Counted from the stretch's first letter, positions 35,070-44,584 are shown. The stretch is 51,554 nucleotides of DNA from Hyphomicrobiales bacterium (GCA_900471485.1 UCEU01000048.1:1-51554); one strand, 5' to 3'. Numbers and translations: made by a program. The notes: a model not told the origin generated them from the sequence alone.

Positions 35070-35893
35070 GCGAAGCGCTGAAGATCACCTCGCTGCGCGG
35101 CGGCGCCATCGACGCCATTCGCGCCGCCGATCTCGATCTGAAGACCGAACTGGCGAAGGAAAGCGCCCGCCGCTGGTTCGCCCGCCGGCTGTCGCTGCGC
35201 TCGCCGCTCGATGCGCCGCTGCCCGATCGTCCCGGCCGGCCCGAAAAGCCTGAACTGGTGCCGCCGACGCAGGTGAAGAAGCGCTCGCTGCATACCATCA
35301 AGGGCCGCATCGCGCTGTTGCACGCCATCGCCCATATCGAACTCAACGCCGTCGACCTCGCGCTCGACATCGTCGCCCGCTATGCCACCGAAATGGTGCC
35401 CCACTCGTTCTTCGACGGCTGGATGCAGGTTGCCTTCGAGGAAGCCAAGCATTTCCGCATGGTACGCGAACGACTGAGGGATCTCGGCGCCGACTATGGC
35501 GACATGCCCGCCCATGATGGGCTGTGGCAGGCAGCCCACGCTACCCGCAACGACCTGACCGCGCGGCTCGCCGTCGTCCCCCTGATCCTGGAGGCCCGCG
35601 GCCTCGATGTGACACCATCGCTGCAGGCCAAGATGCGTGAGACCGGCGATCTCGAAAGCGCCGCAGTGCTCGACGTCATCTACAACGACGAGAAGGGCCA
35701 TGTCGCCATCGGCGCCAAGTGGTTCCGCTTCCTCTGCGCCAGGGAAAGGCGCGACCCGGCCAGGACATTTCATCAACTGGTGCGCGCGAATTTCCGCGGG
35801 CCGCTTAAGCCACCGTTCAACGATATCGCACGCGCCGAGGCAGGCCTGACGCCCTCCTTTTACCGCTCGCTCACCTCGACCAGCAGCGGCTAA
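35066..35893 (+). CDS. Ferritin-like DUF455 protein
   Basis: A 275-residue helical protein of the DUF455 family. The diiron-type ligands are present: AHIELNAVDLALD (Glu), FEEAKHF (EExxH) and NDEKGHV (DExxH). Its reaction is not known; tRNA-hydroxylase-like or iron-binding roles are possible by fold. It is translationally coupled to bcp (ATGA overlap), which suggests an oxidative-stress setting. Confidence 0.85.
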   Translation: MSEALKITSLRGGAIDAIRAADLDLKTELAKESARRWFARRLSLRSPLDAPLPDRPGRPEKPELVPPTQVKKRSLHTIKGRIALLHAIAHIELNAVDLALDIVARYATEMVPHSFFDGWMQVAFEEAKHFRMVRERLRDLGADYGDMPAHDGLWQAAHATRNDLTARLAVVPLILEARGLDVTPSLQAKMRETGDLESAAVLDVIYNDEKGHVAIGAKWFRFLCARERRDPARTFHQLVRANFRGPLKPPFNDIARAEAGLTPSFYRSLTSTSSG

Positions 35894-35927
35894 ACACGCA
35901 TTGCGCGAGTTTTGACCTAAGTATTTG

Positions 35928-35935
35928 TTAACCAT
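35928..35935 (+). promoter_or_regulatory. CtrA half-site TTAACCAT with nearby -35-like TTGACC
   Basis: TTAACCAT, a form of the CtrA recognition half-site, lies 55 bp before the M23 peptidase start, between TTGACC (35912) and a weak -10. Short motif; chance occurrence is possible. Confidence 0.3.
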
Positions 35936-35989
35936 ACCCGTGTGTAATGAACTCAATTGAGGCAAGGGCCGTCAATTGGGAGATTCGGC

Positions 35990-37303
35990 GTGACGCATGC
36001 ACAACAGAGTCGCGTATTTGGCAAGCGAAAACAGGAACATATTCTGATCCTGGCAAGTGGTGACAAGGTTCGTCACCTGACCGTCAAGCCCTGGATGGCG
36101 GCCATCGCGTTTTGCTTCGTCGGCGTCTTCGCCATCGGCTACCTGCTCGCGACATCCTATCTGGTTCTGCGCGACGACCTGATTGGCGCAACCATGGCGC
36201 GCCAGGCCCGGATGCAGCACGACTACGAAGACCGCATCGCCGCGCTGCGCGCCCAGGTCGACCGTGTCACCTCGCGCCAGCTGCTCGACCAGCAGGTGGT
36301 CGAGGACAAGGTCGACAAGCTGATGGAGCAGCAGATGGCGCTGACTTCGCGCCACGGCAAGCTCGGCTCCCTGCTCGACCGGGCCGAAAGCTCGGGTCTC
36401 GGCGGTAGCGATCAGCCTTCCACGCAGTCTCCCGTTCAATCCTATTCCCCCGACGCCAAGGACAAGCGCGCCTCGTTGACCGGCGCTGCTGCGGCCATCG
36501 AGGCGCAACTCGCCGGCGCCACCACGCCTGCCGAGGCATCGCCCGACAACTCCACCCTCGCTTACGTGCCTGCCACGGAGACGGTCGGCGATCGGGCCGA
36601 CCGGGTTTTTTCCAAGGTCACGCTGTCGCTGAAGGATATCGAGCAAAAGCAGCGCAGCCGCGTGGCGCAACTGACGAGCGACGCCTCCGAGACGGCCGAT
36701 GCGATCTCGACCGTGCTCACGCGCTTCCGCATCGCGGTACCCGCCGAAACAGCCTCCAGGCAGGACGACAGCGCCGTCGGTGGTCCCTATGTGGAGCCGG
36801 AGAGCGACGACGACTTCGACAATTCTCTGGCCCAGCTCGACGGTGCGCTGACGCGGCTGGAGACGGTGCGCAGCACCGCCGAATCCCTGCCTTTCCAGAG
36901 CCCCGGCATCGGCAAGGAGATCACCAGTTCCTTCGGCAATCGCCGCGATCCCTTCCTCGGTCGCCTCGCCCTGCACTCCGGCATCGACTTCCGTTTCGCT
37001 CCCGGCGAAAAGGTGCGCCCGACAGCACCGGGCAAGGTCACGGCGGCCGGCTGGGCCGGCGGCTACGGCAACATGGTCGAGATCGACCACGGCAACGGCA
37101 TCGCCACCCGCTACGGCCATATGTCCGAGGTTCTGGTGAAGGTCGGCGACACCGTCGACCGGCAGGACGTCATAGGCCTTGCCGGCAGCACCGGCCGCTC
37201 CACCGGCACGCATCTGCACTACGAAGTACGCACCGGCGGCCGCGCAGTCGATCCGATCTATTTCATGAATGCCGGCCTCAAACTTGCCAGCTACATGAAG
37301 TAA
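35990..37303 (+). CDS. Membrane-anchored M23 (LytM) peptidoglycan endopeptidase
   Basis: A 437-residue protein. One membrane segment lies at about 36-59, a coiled coil at about 75-135, then a linker and a C-terminal M23 domain. The metal and active-site residues are intact: His329 and Asp333 in LHSGIDF, His377 in RYGHMSE, and His408/His410 in THLHYE. It therefore looks catalytic rather than a degenerate activator. GTG at 35990 is chosen because GGGAG lies 7 bases upstream. S. meliloti has a polar-growth protein of similar plan (RgsM); orthology is not established here. Confidence 0.85.
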   Translation: MTHAQQSRVFGKRKQEHILILASGDKVRHLTVKPWMAAIAFCFVGVFAIGYLLATSYLVLRDDLIGATMARQARMQHDYEDRIAALRAQVDRVTSRQLLDQQVVEDKVDKLMEQQMALTSRHGKLGSLLDRAESSGLGGSDQPSTQSPVQSYSPDAKDKRASLTGAAAAIEAQLAGATTPAEASPDNSTLAYVPATETVGDRADRVFSKVTLSLKDIEQKQRSRVAQLTSDASETADAISTVLTRFRIAVPAETASRQDDSAVGGPYVEPESDDDFDNSLAQLDGALTRLETVRSTAESLPFQSPGIGKEITSSFGNRRDPFLGRLALHSGIDFRFAPGEKVRPTAPGKVTAAGWAGGYGNMVEIDHGNGIATRYGHMSEVLVKVGDTVDRQDVIGLAGSTGRSTGTHLHYEVRTGGRAVDPIYFMNAGLKLASYMK

Positions 37304-37460
37304 CGCATCCTCCTAACGGTGTATTTACCTCTGCACTGGTTGCAAGGCCCGTATTCCTTGACTTCAAGGACATTTCGGCCTATGTCGCGCTGCATTGCGG
37401 CATGCAATCACGCCGACTCAACCAGAGCGCGGCCGAACCGGAACGGAAACAGTTTTCCCT

Positions 37461-38957
37461 TTGACGACATTTGCTGATCTTGGCCTGAGCCAAAAAGTGC
37501 TATCCGCTGTCACCGATGCGGGCTACACGACGCCAACGCCTATTCAGGCCGGCGCCATTCCCTTTGCGCTGGAACGTCGCGATATCTGCGGTATCGCGCA
37601 GACGGGCACGGGCAAGACCGCGTCCTTCGTGCTGCCGATGCTGTCCCTTCTGGAAAAGGGCCGTGCCCGCGCACGCATGCCCCGCACCCTCATCCTCGAG
37701 CCGACCCGCGAACTCGCGGCCCAGGTCGCCGAGAACTTCGAGAAGTACGGCAAGAATCACCGCCTGAACGTGGCGCTCTTGATCGGCGGCGTTTCCTTCG
37801 AGGAACAGGACCGCAAGCTAGAGCGCGGCGCCGACGTGCTGATCTGCACGCCCGGCCGCCTGCTCGACCATTTCGAGCGCGGCAAGCTCCTGATGAGCGG
37901 CGTCGAGATCTTCGTCATCGACGAAGCCGACCGCATGCTCGACATGGGCTTCATCCCCGATATCGAACGCATCGCCAAGATGATCCCCTTCACCCGCCAG
38001 ACCCTGTTCTTCTCGGCCACCATGCCGCCGGAAATCCAGAAGCTGGCCGATCGCTTCCTGCAGAACCCGGAGCGCGTCGAAGTCGCGAAGCCCGCTTCCG
38101 CCTCGAAGACGATCACCCAGCGTTTCGTCGCCTCCCACGGCAAGGACTACGAGAAGCGCGCAACGCTGCGCGATCTCATCCGCGCCCAGGAAGACGTGAA
38201 GAACGCCATCATCTTCTGCAACCGCAAGAAGGATGTCGCCGATCTCTTCCGTTCGCTGGAACGCCACGGCTTCTCCGTCGGCGCGCTGCATGGCGACATG
38301 GACCAGCGTTCGCGCACGACCATGCTGCAGAACTTCCGTGACGGTCAGCTCCAGATTCTGGTGGCTTCCGACGTCGCGGCCCGTGGTCTCGACATTCCCG
38401 ATGTCAGCCACGTCTTCAACTTCGATGTGCCGATCCATTCAGAGGATTACGTGCACCGCATCGGCCGTACCGGCCGCGCGGGCCGCTCCGGCGCTGCTTT
38501 CACCCTCGTCACCAGCCGCGACCAGAAGTTCGCCGATGCGATTGAAAAATTGATCGGCGAGAAGGTCGAATGGCTGAACGGGGATCTCTCGGCCCTGCCT
38601 CCGGCGGAACCGAGCCGCGACGACGATCGTTCCCGCCGCAAGTCCGGCGGACGCGATCGTGACAAGGACCGTGGACGCGGTCGTGGTCGCGGGGGTCATA
38701 AATCTGATATCGCCGTCGAGGATACTGCCGACGTCGAGACGAATGTAGCAGCACCAGCAAGGGCCGAAAGCGTGAAGCAAGAGCGCAAAGCAGAACAGAA
38801 GCCGCACAACAACTCGCGCAACTCGCGGCCCTATCCGGCGAACGACGACAACCGCGAGCGCCGCCGCTATCGCGACCACGACGACGGCCCGACCCCTGTT
38901 GGCTTCGGCGACGAAATTCCCGCATTCATGCTGATCACCGCCAACGCCAAGATCTGA
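37461..38957 (+). CDS. rhlE: DEAD-box RNA helicase, RhlE type
   Basis: A 498-residue ATP-dependent RNA helicase. The Q motif precedes AQTGTGKT (46-53); then come PTRELAAQV, VIDEADRMLD (DEAD), SATMPPEI, and HRIGRTGRAGRSG. Past residue ~400 the tail is Arg/Gly/Asp-rich (DKDRGRGRGRGGHKS), suited to RNA binding. The start is inferred as TTG (L/MTTFADLGLSQ), where family homology begins; no ATG exists nearby. It lies 5 bp before a Nudix gene. Confidence 0.92.
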   Translation: MTTFADLGLSQKVLSAVTDAGYTTPTPIQAGAIPFALERRDICGIAQTGTGKTASFVLPMLSLLEKGRARARMPRTLILEPTRELAAQVAENFEKYGKNHRLNVALLIGGVSFEEQDRKLERGADVLICTPGRLLDHFERGKLLMSGVEIFVIDEADRMLDMGFIPDIERIAKMIPFTRQTLFFSATMPPEIQKLADRFLQNPERVEVAKPASASKTITQRFVASHGKDYEKRATLRDLIRAQEDVKNAIIFCNRKKDVADLFRSLERHGFSVGALHGDMDQRSRTTMLQNFRDGQLQILVASDVAARGLDIPDVSHVFNFDVPIHSEDYVHRIGRTGRAGRSGAAFTLVTSRDQKFADAIEKLIGEKVEWLNGDLSALPPAEPSRDDDRSRRKSGGRDRDKDRGRGRGRGGHKSDIAVEDTADVETNVAAPARAESVKQERKAEQKPHNNSRNSRPYPANDDNRERRRYRDHDDGPTPVGFGDEIPAFMLITANAKI

Positions 38958-38962
38958 CGATC

Positions 38963-39385
38963 ATGGGCGTGCCAGGCATCGATTTCCCAGGCCTCGGCGT
39001 AGGCCTGGTGATTTTGCGTGACCGCAAGATCCTTCTCTACAAGCGAATGCGTCCACCGGAAGCCGGCTACTGGAGTATTGTCGGCGGCAAGGTCGATCAT
39101 ATGGAGCCGGCTGAGGAAGCCGCCCGCCGCGAAGCCGAGGAAGAAACCGGCCTCGATATCGGTGGCGTGCGCCTGCTCGGGCCGACCGAGCTGATCTCCG
39201 ATGCCGACAATCAGCACTGGATCTCGCTGCTCTATATCGCCAGCGACTTCAAGGGTGAGCCCCAGCTTACCGAACCGGACAAGCTCTCCGATTTCGGCTG
39301 GTTCAGCCGCGCCGAACTGCCGCGGCCGCTTTCGGCCTTCGCGTCCGCCGCCATCGCCCGCCTCGGCGCAGACGACTTCAGCTGA
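38963..39385 (+). CDS. Nudix hydrolase
   Basis: A 140-residue pyrophosphohydrolase with a complete Nudix box at residues 42-64 (G-x5-E-x7-REAEEETGL). The style resembles the NUDT15/ADP-ribose group, but the substrate is uncertain. It follows the helicase gene by 5 bp and probably shares its transcript. Its stop abuts the converging TfoX-like stop. Confidence 0.92.
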   Translation: MGVPGIDFPGLGVGLVILRDRKILLYKRMRPPEAGYWSIVGGKVDHMEPAEEAARREAEEETGLDIGGVRLLGPTELISDADNQHWISLLYIASDFKGEPQLTEPDKLSDFGWFSRAELPRPLSAFASAAIARLGADDFS

Positions 39386-39706
39386 TCACTCGGCCCGGAG
39401 CGCCGCCTCATAGGCGAGCCTCACCCATTTCGCCATGATGTCGGGATCGTCATAGGCATCCTCCGGCACCGACCAGTAAGGCATCTTGATCGGCGTCCCC
39501 TTGCGCCCGTCATAGGTCCATTGCGTCGAGCCGGCCTCGGCGAATTCCGGGGCGCTCTGTGCATCCGCCTTCAGCAGCATCTCGTCGCGGACTTCGAGCG
39601 CGATGATCCGGCCCATATGATAGATGCCCTTGCCGCCGAACATGCGCTTGATGGTGACGGGGCCAAGTCCCTGAAACATCTCTTCGATCGCTGCCGCATC
39701 CATCAA
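39386..39706 (-). CDS. TfoX N-terminal domain protein
   Basis: A 106-residue protein consisting only of the TfoX/Sxy N-terminal domain: IKRMFGGKGIYHMGRIIALE and a C-terminal AYEAALRA. In full-length TfoX this domain takes part in competence control; the stand-alone form is common in alphaproteobacteria and of unknown role. Its ATG lies one base after the stop of the cytidylyltransferase gene, so it is the last gene of the molybdenum operon. Confidence 0.85.
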   Translation of the reverse strand: MMDAAAIEEMFQGLGPVTIKRMFGGKGIYHMGRIIALEVRDEMLLKADAQSAPEFAEAGSTQWTYDGRKGTPIKMPYWSVPEDAYDDPDIMAKWVRLAYEAALRAE

Positions 39707-39707
39707 C

Positions 39708-41345
39708 CTATCCCTTCAGTATCCCGCCAGCCGCGATGACTGCCTCCGGCGTATCGACGTCGAGATGTGCCCCATCGCCGATATCGACGTCAATGACCGG
39801 AACGCCCGATGTCTCGATAAGATGCCGCGCGCCGACGTCGCCCACAAGCTGCAGGATATCACCATGCAGTGACCGCGGCAGGATGACCGGATTGCCGCGC
39901 TTGCCGCGCGATACCGCCCGTACGATCGAATGACCGCCCGATTGCCGGAAGGCGGCGACCAGCAGGTCGAGATCGCCGGCTGTTACGCCCGGCATGTCGG
40001 CAAGCATCACGAGCACGCCATCGGCCCGCCTGATCGTATCGGCGGAGAACCCCGCGACCAGCGACGACGCCATGCCCGAGGCGTAGTCGGGATTGTGGAC
40101 CAGAGTCACGTCGAGGCCGGACAGCGCCGCTTCGATCTCCTGCCGCCGATGCCCAGTGATCACCGCAACCGAGCCGACGCTGCTTTCGAGCGCCGCCTGC
40201 GCCGAGCGCCGCACCAACGGAACCCCGCCGAATTCCGCCAGCAGCTTGTGTGGGCCGCCCTCGCCCATGCGGCTCGCCTTGCCGGCAGCCAGAACCAGCG
40301 CCGCGACCACGACAGGCTTCGCCAGCCGCTCACCGGCATCGCGCAGGCGCGGCCGCGATTCAATTTCCATGAGCAGGCCTCCCACCCCCATGCCGCTGAT
40401 CTCGAAGGCGTCCGGCATCTCTCCCGCGAGAATGCGGTCAAGCACCCAGTCGAAGCCGTTCTCCCTCGGACTGCGCGCGCACCCCGGCGCGCCGATGACG
40501 GGTATGGTGCCGATATGGCCGAGCACCAACAGGTTGCCCGGATCGACGGGCATTCCGACCTGGATGACCTCGCCGCCGGCCTGCCGGATCGCCTGCGGAA
40601 TGACATCGTGCGAGTCTATGACGGCTGATGCGCCGAAGACGATAATCAGCCGGCGAGCGGCGGACATCGGAGCATCTGCCGCAGCCCGGATCGCGGCCGC
40701 CACCGCCTCGGCGCGATGCGCCACCCGCTCCTCGCCTGTCAGCGTACTGCCGGATGCCGCCAACCGCCGCTCCAGGACACGGGCGGTCTTGTCCATGACG
40801 CTGGGTTTCAGCGACGGCAGTTCCGTCGCCACAAGCGACACTGCATGGACGGCGAAGGGCTTCACCAAAAATGTATCGGAGGATCGCAGAATGTCGCAGG
40901 CGCGCGCAAGCTTCTCGCCGCCGACCGCCAGCGGAATGATCTTGAACGTGGCGACCATGTCGTCGGCCTTGACAGGCACGTGGTCGCCGAGACAGGCGAG
41001 CGTGATGGCGGGATCGATCCTGTTCAGCCGGTCGACCGCCACCCGGTCGGCAACGAACAATCCATCGACAGTGGAGTAGACGTTCACCCGCCCCGTCGAT
41101 GCCTCGGAGAAGCGCAGATGATCGGGGGCGACCGTCTTCGCCAATTGCTCCGCCGCCTCGTCCTCGGTTACGTCATCAGGATCGAGCCGGGCCGCGATGA
41201 CAGTCGAGACGCCGGCGCTCAATAGTCGCTCGACGTCGGGACGCTCGATCCTGTGCCCTTTCGACAGGCTTGTATCAGGGAGCCTCAGCGCATGCGCCAG
41301 CACCAGCCCTTCTGCCTCTTCGACCGGAAACTCGCCGAACCTCAT
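39708..41345 (-). CDS. Molybdopterin-binding/cytidylyltransferase fusion (MocA-like)
   Basis: A 545-residue two-domain protein. Residues ~170-335 form a MoCF/MoeA-type molybdopterin-binding domain (LIIVFGASAVIDSHDVIP). Residues ~350-545 form a MobA/MocA-type nucleotidyltransferase (AALVLAAGKASRMGEGGPHK, LADMPGVTAGDL, GKRGNPVILPRS). MocA attaches CMP to the cofactor for the xanthine-dehydrogenase family. It overlaps the XdhC gene upstream by 4 bp and is followed at one base by the TfoX-like gene. Last enzymatic step of cofactor supply in this operon. Confidence 0.9.
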   Translation of the reverse strand: MRFGEFPVEEAEGLVLAHALRLPDTSLSKGHRIERPDVERLLSAGVSTVIAARLDPDDVTEDEAAEQLAKTVAPDHLRFSEASTGRVNVYSTVDGLFVADRVAVDRLNRIDPAITLACLGDHVPVKADDMVATFKIIPLAVGGEKLARACDILRSSDTFLVKPFAVHAVSLVATELPSLKPSVMDKTARVLERRLAASGSTLTGEERVAHRAEAVAAAIRAAADAPMSAARRLIIVFGASAVIDSHDVIPQAIRQAGGEVIQVGMPVDPGNLLVLGHIGTIPVIGAPGCARSPRENGFDWVLDRILAGEMPDAFEISGMGVGGLLMEIESRPRLRDAGERLAKPVVVAALVLAAGKASRMGEGGPHKLLAEFGGVPLVRRSAQAALESSVGSVAVITGHRRQEIEAALSGLDVTLVHNPDYASGMASSLVAGFSADTIRRADGVLVMLADMPGVTAGDLDLLVAAFRQSGGHSIVRAVSRGKRGNPVILPRSLHGDILQLVGDVGARHLIETSGVPVIDVDIGDGAHLDVDTPEAVIAAGGILKG

Positions 41346-42070
41346 GCCGTGTCGCCTCGCGGCGGCGAAGCGTTACCCGGAGCTGACGCAATATCGCGGA
41401 ACCGCAGCGTCTTGATGATATCGGCGAGGATCGCGACCGCAATCTCCGCCGGGCTGGCCGCGCCGATGTCGAGACCAACAGGCGCGCTGATCCGCTCAAT
41501 ATCCGCCTCGGCGATCTGCTGCCCGCGCAGGCGCTCGAGCCGAGCGGCATGCGTCTTCCGGCTGCCCAGCGCGCCGACATAGAAACAGCCGGTGCGAAGC
41601 GCCGCGATGATCGGCTCATCGTCGATCTTCGGATCATGGGTGACCGCAACCAGTGCCGTATAGGCATCGAGCGGATGGTCCTTCAACGCGTCAACCGGCC
41701 ACTCGGCGATGAGTTCGACCCCGGCGAAGCGCTCGGGTGTGGCAAAGGCCGTACGCGGATCGATGATGCGGATATCGAAGCCGACTTCGACCGCCATCCG
41801 CGCCAGCGCCTGGCTGATATGGACGGCGCCGATGACGACGATGCGCGTCGGCGGCAGGTGGACATTGATGAAATAGCGGCGCCCGGCCAGATCGACGGCA
41901 CTTGACTTGCCGGAACGAAACGCAGCCTCGACGGCAACACGCAGTGATCCCGGCGGCATCTGCCCTTCCAGCACCACGGTATCGTGGCCGTCGTCGAGAT
42001 CGGTGATCAGCACGACCGCTTCGCGCGATCGTCTTGCGGTGTTGAGGGCGGCCAGCGTCGTCCTGTGCAT
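41342..42070 (-). CDS. XdhC C-terminal (Rossmann) domain protein
   Basis: A 242-residue protein that holds the Rossmann half of XdhC. The dinucleotide motif IVVIGAVHISQAL is near residue 75; YVGALGSRKTHAARLERL and ISAPVGLDIGAASPAEIAVA are the conserved C-terminal blocks. XdhC inserts sulfurated Mo cofactor into xanthine-dehydrogenase-type enzymes. The N-terminal half is encoded separately by the gene just upstream, with TGATG overlap. Start ATG at 42070; an in-frame extension to 42130 overlaps that gene. Confidence 0.9.
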   Translation of the reverse strand: MHRTTLAALNTARRSREAVVLITDLDDGHDTVVLEGQMPPGSLRVAVEAAFRSGKSSAVDLAGRRYFINVHLPPTRIVVIGAVHISQALARMAVEVGFDIRIIDPRTAFATPERFAGVELIAEWPVDALKDHPLDAYTALVAVTHDPKIDDEPIIAALRTGCFYVGALGSRKTHAARLERLRGQQIAEADIERISAPVGLDIGAASPAEIAVAILADIIKTLRFRDIASAPGNASPPRGDTA

Positions 42071-42399
42071 CAGTCGAGCCTTTCGACGTAGACGCGGATG
42101 CGGCCGCCACAGGACAGCCCGACCCGCCACGCCGTTTCGTCGGCTACGCCGAACTCCAGCATCTTGGCGTGGCCGTTCGCGATCACATCCAGCGCCTCGG
42201 TGATGACGGCGCCTTCGACGCAGCCGCCGGAAACGGAGCCCTCGAAATTGCCGTCCGCATCGATCACCAGATGGCTGCCGGCCGGCCGTGGCGCCGAACC
42301 CCAGGTCTCGACGACGGTGGCGATCGCGACGTCGCGCCCACCGCTTTTCCAGGTCTCCGCCACAACCAGCGGGTCGCTTTGCAAGGAACCGTCCATCAT
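42070..42399 (-). CDS. XdhC N-terminal (CoxI) domain protein
   Basis: A 109-residue protein equal to the N-terminal domain of XdhC/CoxI: IATVVETWGSAPRPAGSHLV, GSVSGGCVEGAVITEA, and LSCGGRIRVYVERLD with its conserved Cys. It works with the separate C-terminal half that follows. It overlaps the CoxE-like gene by 4 bp and the XdhC-C gene by 1 bp. Confidence 0.9.
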   Translation of the reverse strand: MMDGSLQSDPLVVAETWKSGGRDVAIATVVETWGSAPRPAGSHLVIDADGNFEGSVSGGCVEGAVITEALDVIANGHAKMLEFGVADETAWRVGLSCGGRIRVYVERLD

Positions 42400-43652
42400 G
42401 CGCCTCCCTTCATCCGATCCAGATACCGGCGCGGATCATGCGACGGCGATCGCACTGCACCTAGGGCGGTCGCGAGATCGCTCAAGGATGCCAGATTATG
42501 GACCGGCCGGAATTCGTCAACATGCGGCAGCATGGCCCGCACGCCACGCGCCCGTGGCTCGAAGCCATCGAACCGCAGAAGCGGATTAAGCCAGACCAGC
42601 CGTCGGCAGGAGCGGTGCAGCCTGTCCATTTCCGTCGCCAGCAATTCCGTGCCCTCGCGCTCCAGCCCGTCGGTGATCAGCAGCACGACTGCACCCTGCC
42701 CCAGCACCCGCCGCGCCCATATCCGGTTGAACTGCTGCAACGTTTCGCCGATCCGCGTGCCGCCCGACCAATCCTTTACCGCGGCCGCGCACTCGTCCAT
42801 GGCTTGGTCGGGATCCTTGTGCCGCATCTGGCGGCTGACGTTGGTGAGCCGCGTGCCGAACAGGAACGTATGCACATGCCGCCGCCGTTCCGTCAGCACA
42901 TGCAGGAAATGCAGGAAGATCCGCGTGTACTGGCTCATCGATCCCGAGATGTCGGCGAGCACGACCAGCGGCGGCTGGATTTCGCGGATCTCGCGGTAGC
43001 GCGGCAGGATCAGCGCACCGCCGTTGCGCATCGCGGCGCGCATCGTCGCGCGCGGATCGATCCGGGCATGTATATGCGAAGGCTTGAAGCGGCGCGTACG
43101 CACCCTCTCCAGCGGCAGCTGAAGCTTCGCCAGCGCCCTTTTCGCCGCTCCGATCTCCACGGCCGACATGCGCGCGAAATCCATCCGCCGCAATGCCTCG
43201 CTATCGGACATGGTGAAGCGCGCGTCGATCTCGATATCCGGCTCCTCGCGCGGCGGTCTGTTATCAGGCCTGTCGCCTAGAAGCGCATCCGCGGCGCGGC
43301 TCTCGCCCGGCCTCGGCCTTTCTCGCTGGCGCCCGTCCGCTGCCTTCGGCGACATCATCGCAATCATCTTCTCGACGAGATTGCGCGAGCGCCAGAACAG
43401 CCGGAAGGCCTCGTCGAACACCGGCTTGTCCTCGTGTCTAGTGAGGAAGACGGCACCGAGCGCCGCGTGAAACTCCTCCCGCGAGCCCGTGCCGATCGCC
43501 TCGACCGCCTCGATGGCATCGGCAACCGCCCCCGGTCCGATCTTCAGCCCGGCAGCGCGGAGCGTGCGCGCAAAATAGACGATGTTGTCGGCGAACCGGC
43601 CGGCCGGCGGGGCATTCGAAACAAGGCCGTCCTCTCCGCCCGCGACCTCCAT
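42396..43652 (-). CDS. CoxE-like VWA domain protein
   Basis: A 418-residue cytosolic protein with a C-terminal von Willebrand A domain. The metal-ion site is complete: DISGSMS with Asp234, Ser236 and Ser238, and GGTRIGETL later. The N-terminal half is helical and charged. In CO dehydrogenase maturation, CoxE works with the CoxD AAA ATPase to build the active-site metal centre. It starts 2 bp after the CoxD-like stop. Confidence 0.9.
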   Translation of the reverse strand: MEVAGGEDGLVSNAPPAGRFADNIVYFARTLRAAGLKIGPGAVADAIEAVEAIGTGSREEFHAALGAVFLTRHEDKPVFDEAFRLFWRSRNLVEKMIAMMSPKAADGRQRERPRPGESRAADALLGDRPDNRPPREEPDIEIDARFTMSDSEALRRMDFARMSAVEIGAAKRALAKLQLPLERVRTRRFKPSHIHARIDPRATMRAAMRNGGALILPRYREIREIQPPLVVLADISGSMSQYTRIFLHFLHVLTERRRHVHTFLFGTRLTNVSRQMRHKDPDQAMDECAAAVKDWSGGTRIGETLQQFNRIWARRVLGQGAVVLLITDGLEREGTELLATEMDRLHRSCRRLVWLNPLLRFDGFEPRARGVRAMLPHVDEFRPVHNLASLSDLATALGAVRSPSHDPRRYLDRMKGGA

Positions 43653-43654
43653 GA

Positions 43655-44584
43655 TCAGCCCGCCTGGGCCAGCTCGTGCCTGACCTCATCAAGCACTCTG
43701 GTGCCCTCGCTCGTCTGGATGCGGGCGATATCGTCCTGATACTTGAGCAGCGTCCCGATCGTGTCCGAGATCGTCTGCGGATCGAGCGCCAGCCGGTCGA
43801 GTTCCGTCAGCGCCGTCGCCCAGTCGATGGTTTCGGCAACGCCGGGGTTCTTGAACAGATCGAGGCCTCGGAGCTTCTGCACATAGGCCACGATCTGCTT
43901 CGAAAGCGCCTCGCCGCAACCCGGAACCTTGCGACGGATGATCTCCAGCTCCTGTGCCGCATCGGGATAATCGACCCAATGGTAGAGACAGCGCCGCTTC
44001 AGCGCGTCGTGCACCTCGCGCGTCCTGTTGGTGGTGATGATGACGATCGGCGGCTCGGCCGCCTTGATCGTCCCGAGTTCGGGGATCGTCACCTGGAAAT
44101 CGGAGAGCACCTCGAGCAGGAAGGCTTCGAACGCCTCGTCGGTACGGTCGAGCTCATCGATCAGGAACACCGGCGCACGGCCGTCGACCGAGGAGAGCGC
44201 CTGCAGCACCGGCCGCCGGATCAAGTATCGCTCCGAGAAGATGTCGGATTCTATGCGACTGCGGTCAGTCGTACCCGATGCCTCGGCGAGCCGGATCTCC
44301 AGCATCTGCGCCGGATAATTCCACTCATAGACCGCCGAGGCGACGTCGAGCCCTTCGTAGCACTGCAATCGAATAAGCGGGCGTCCCAGCGCCTTGGAGA
44401 GCACCTTGGCGATCTCCGTCTTGCCGACGCCGGCCTCGCCTTCGAGAAACAGCGGCCGCTTCATCCTCAATGCGAGAAAGAGCACGGTTCCGAGCGCCGT
44501 GCCCGCCAGATAATCGTGGGCGCCGAGCATGGCGATCGTCTCGTCGATCGAAGACGGCGGCGAAGAAGCGACCTGATCCGACAT
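43655..44584 (-). CDS. CoxD-like MoxR-type AAA ATPase
   Basis: A 309-residue AAA+ ATPase of the MoxR group. Walker A is GEAGVGKT (49-56), Walker B is VFLIDELDR near residue 140, and TTNRTREVHDALKRRCLYHW carries sensor and arginine-finger features. CoxD homologues are chaperones for Mo/Cu centre assembly. The start MSDQVAS is chosen because GGGAGG lies just upstream. It pairs with the CoxE-like gene, 2 bp apart. Confidence 0.92.
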   Translation of the reverse strand: MSDQVASSPPSSIDETIAMLGAHDYLAGTALGTVLFLALRMKRPLFLEGEAGVGKTEIAKVLSKALGRPLIRLQCYEGLDVASAVYEWNYPAQMLEIRLAEASGTTDRSRIESDIFSERYLIRRPVLQALSSVDGRAPVFLIDELDRTDEAFEAFLLEVLSDFQVTIPELGTIKAAEPPIVIITTNRTREVHDALKRRCLYHWVDYPDAAQELEIIRRKVPGCGEALSKQIVAYVQKLRGLDLFKNPGVAETIDWATALTELDRLALDPQTISDTIGTLLKYQDDIARIQTSEGTRVLDEVRHELAQAG

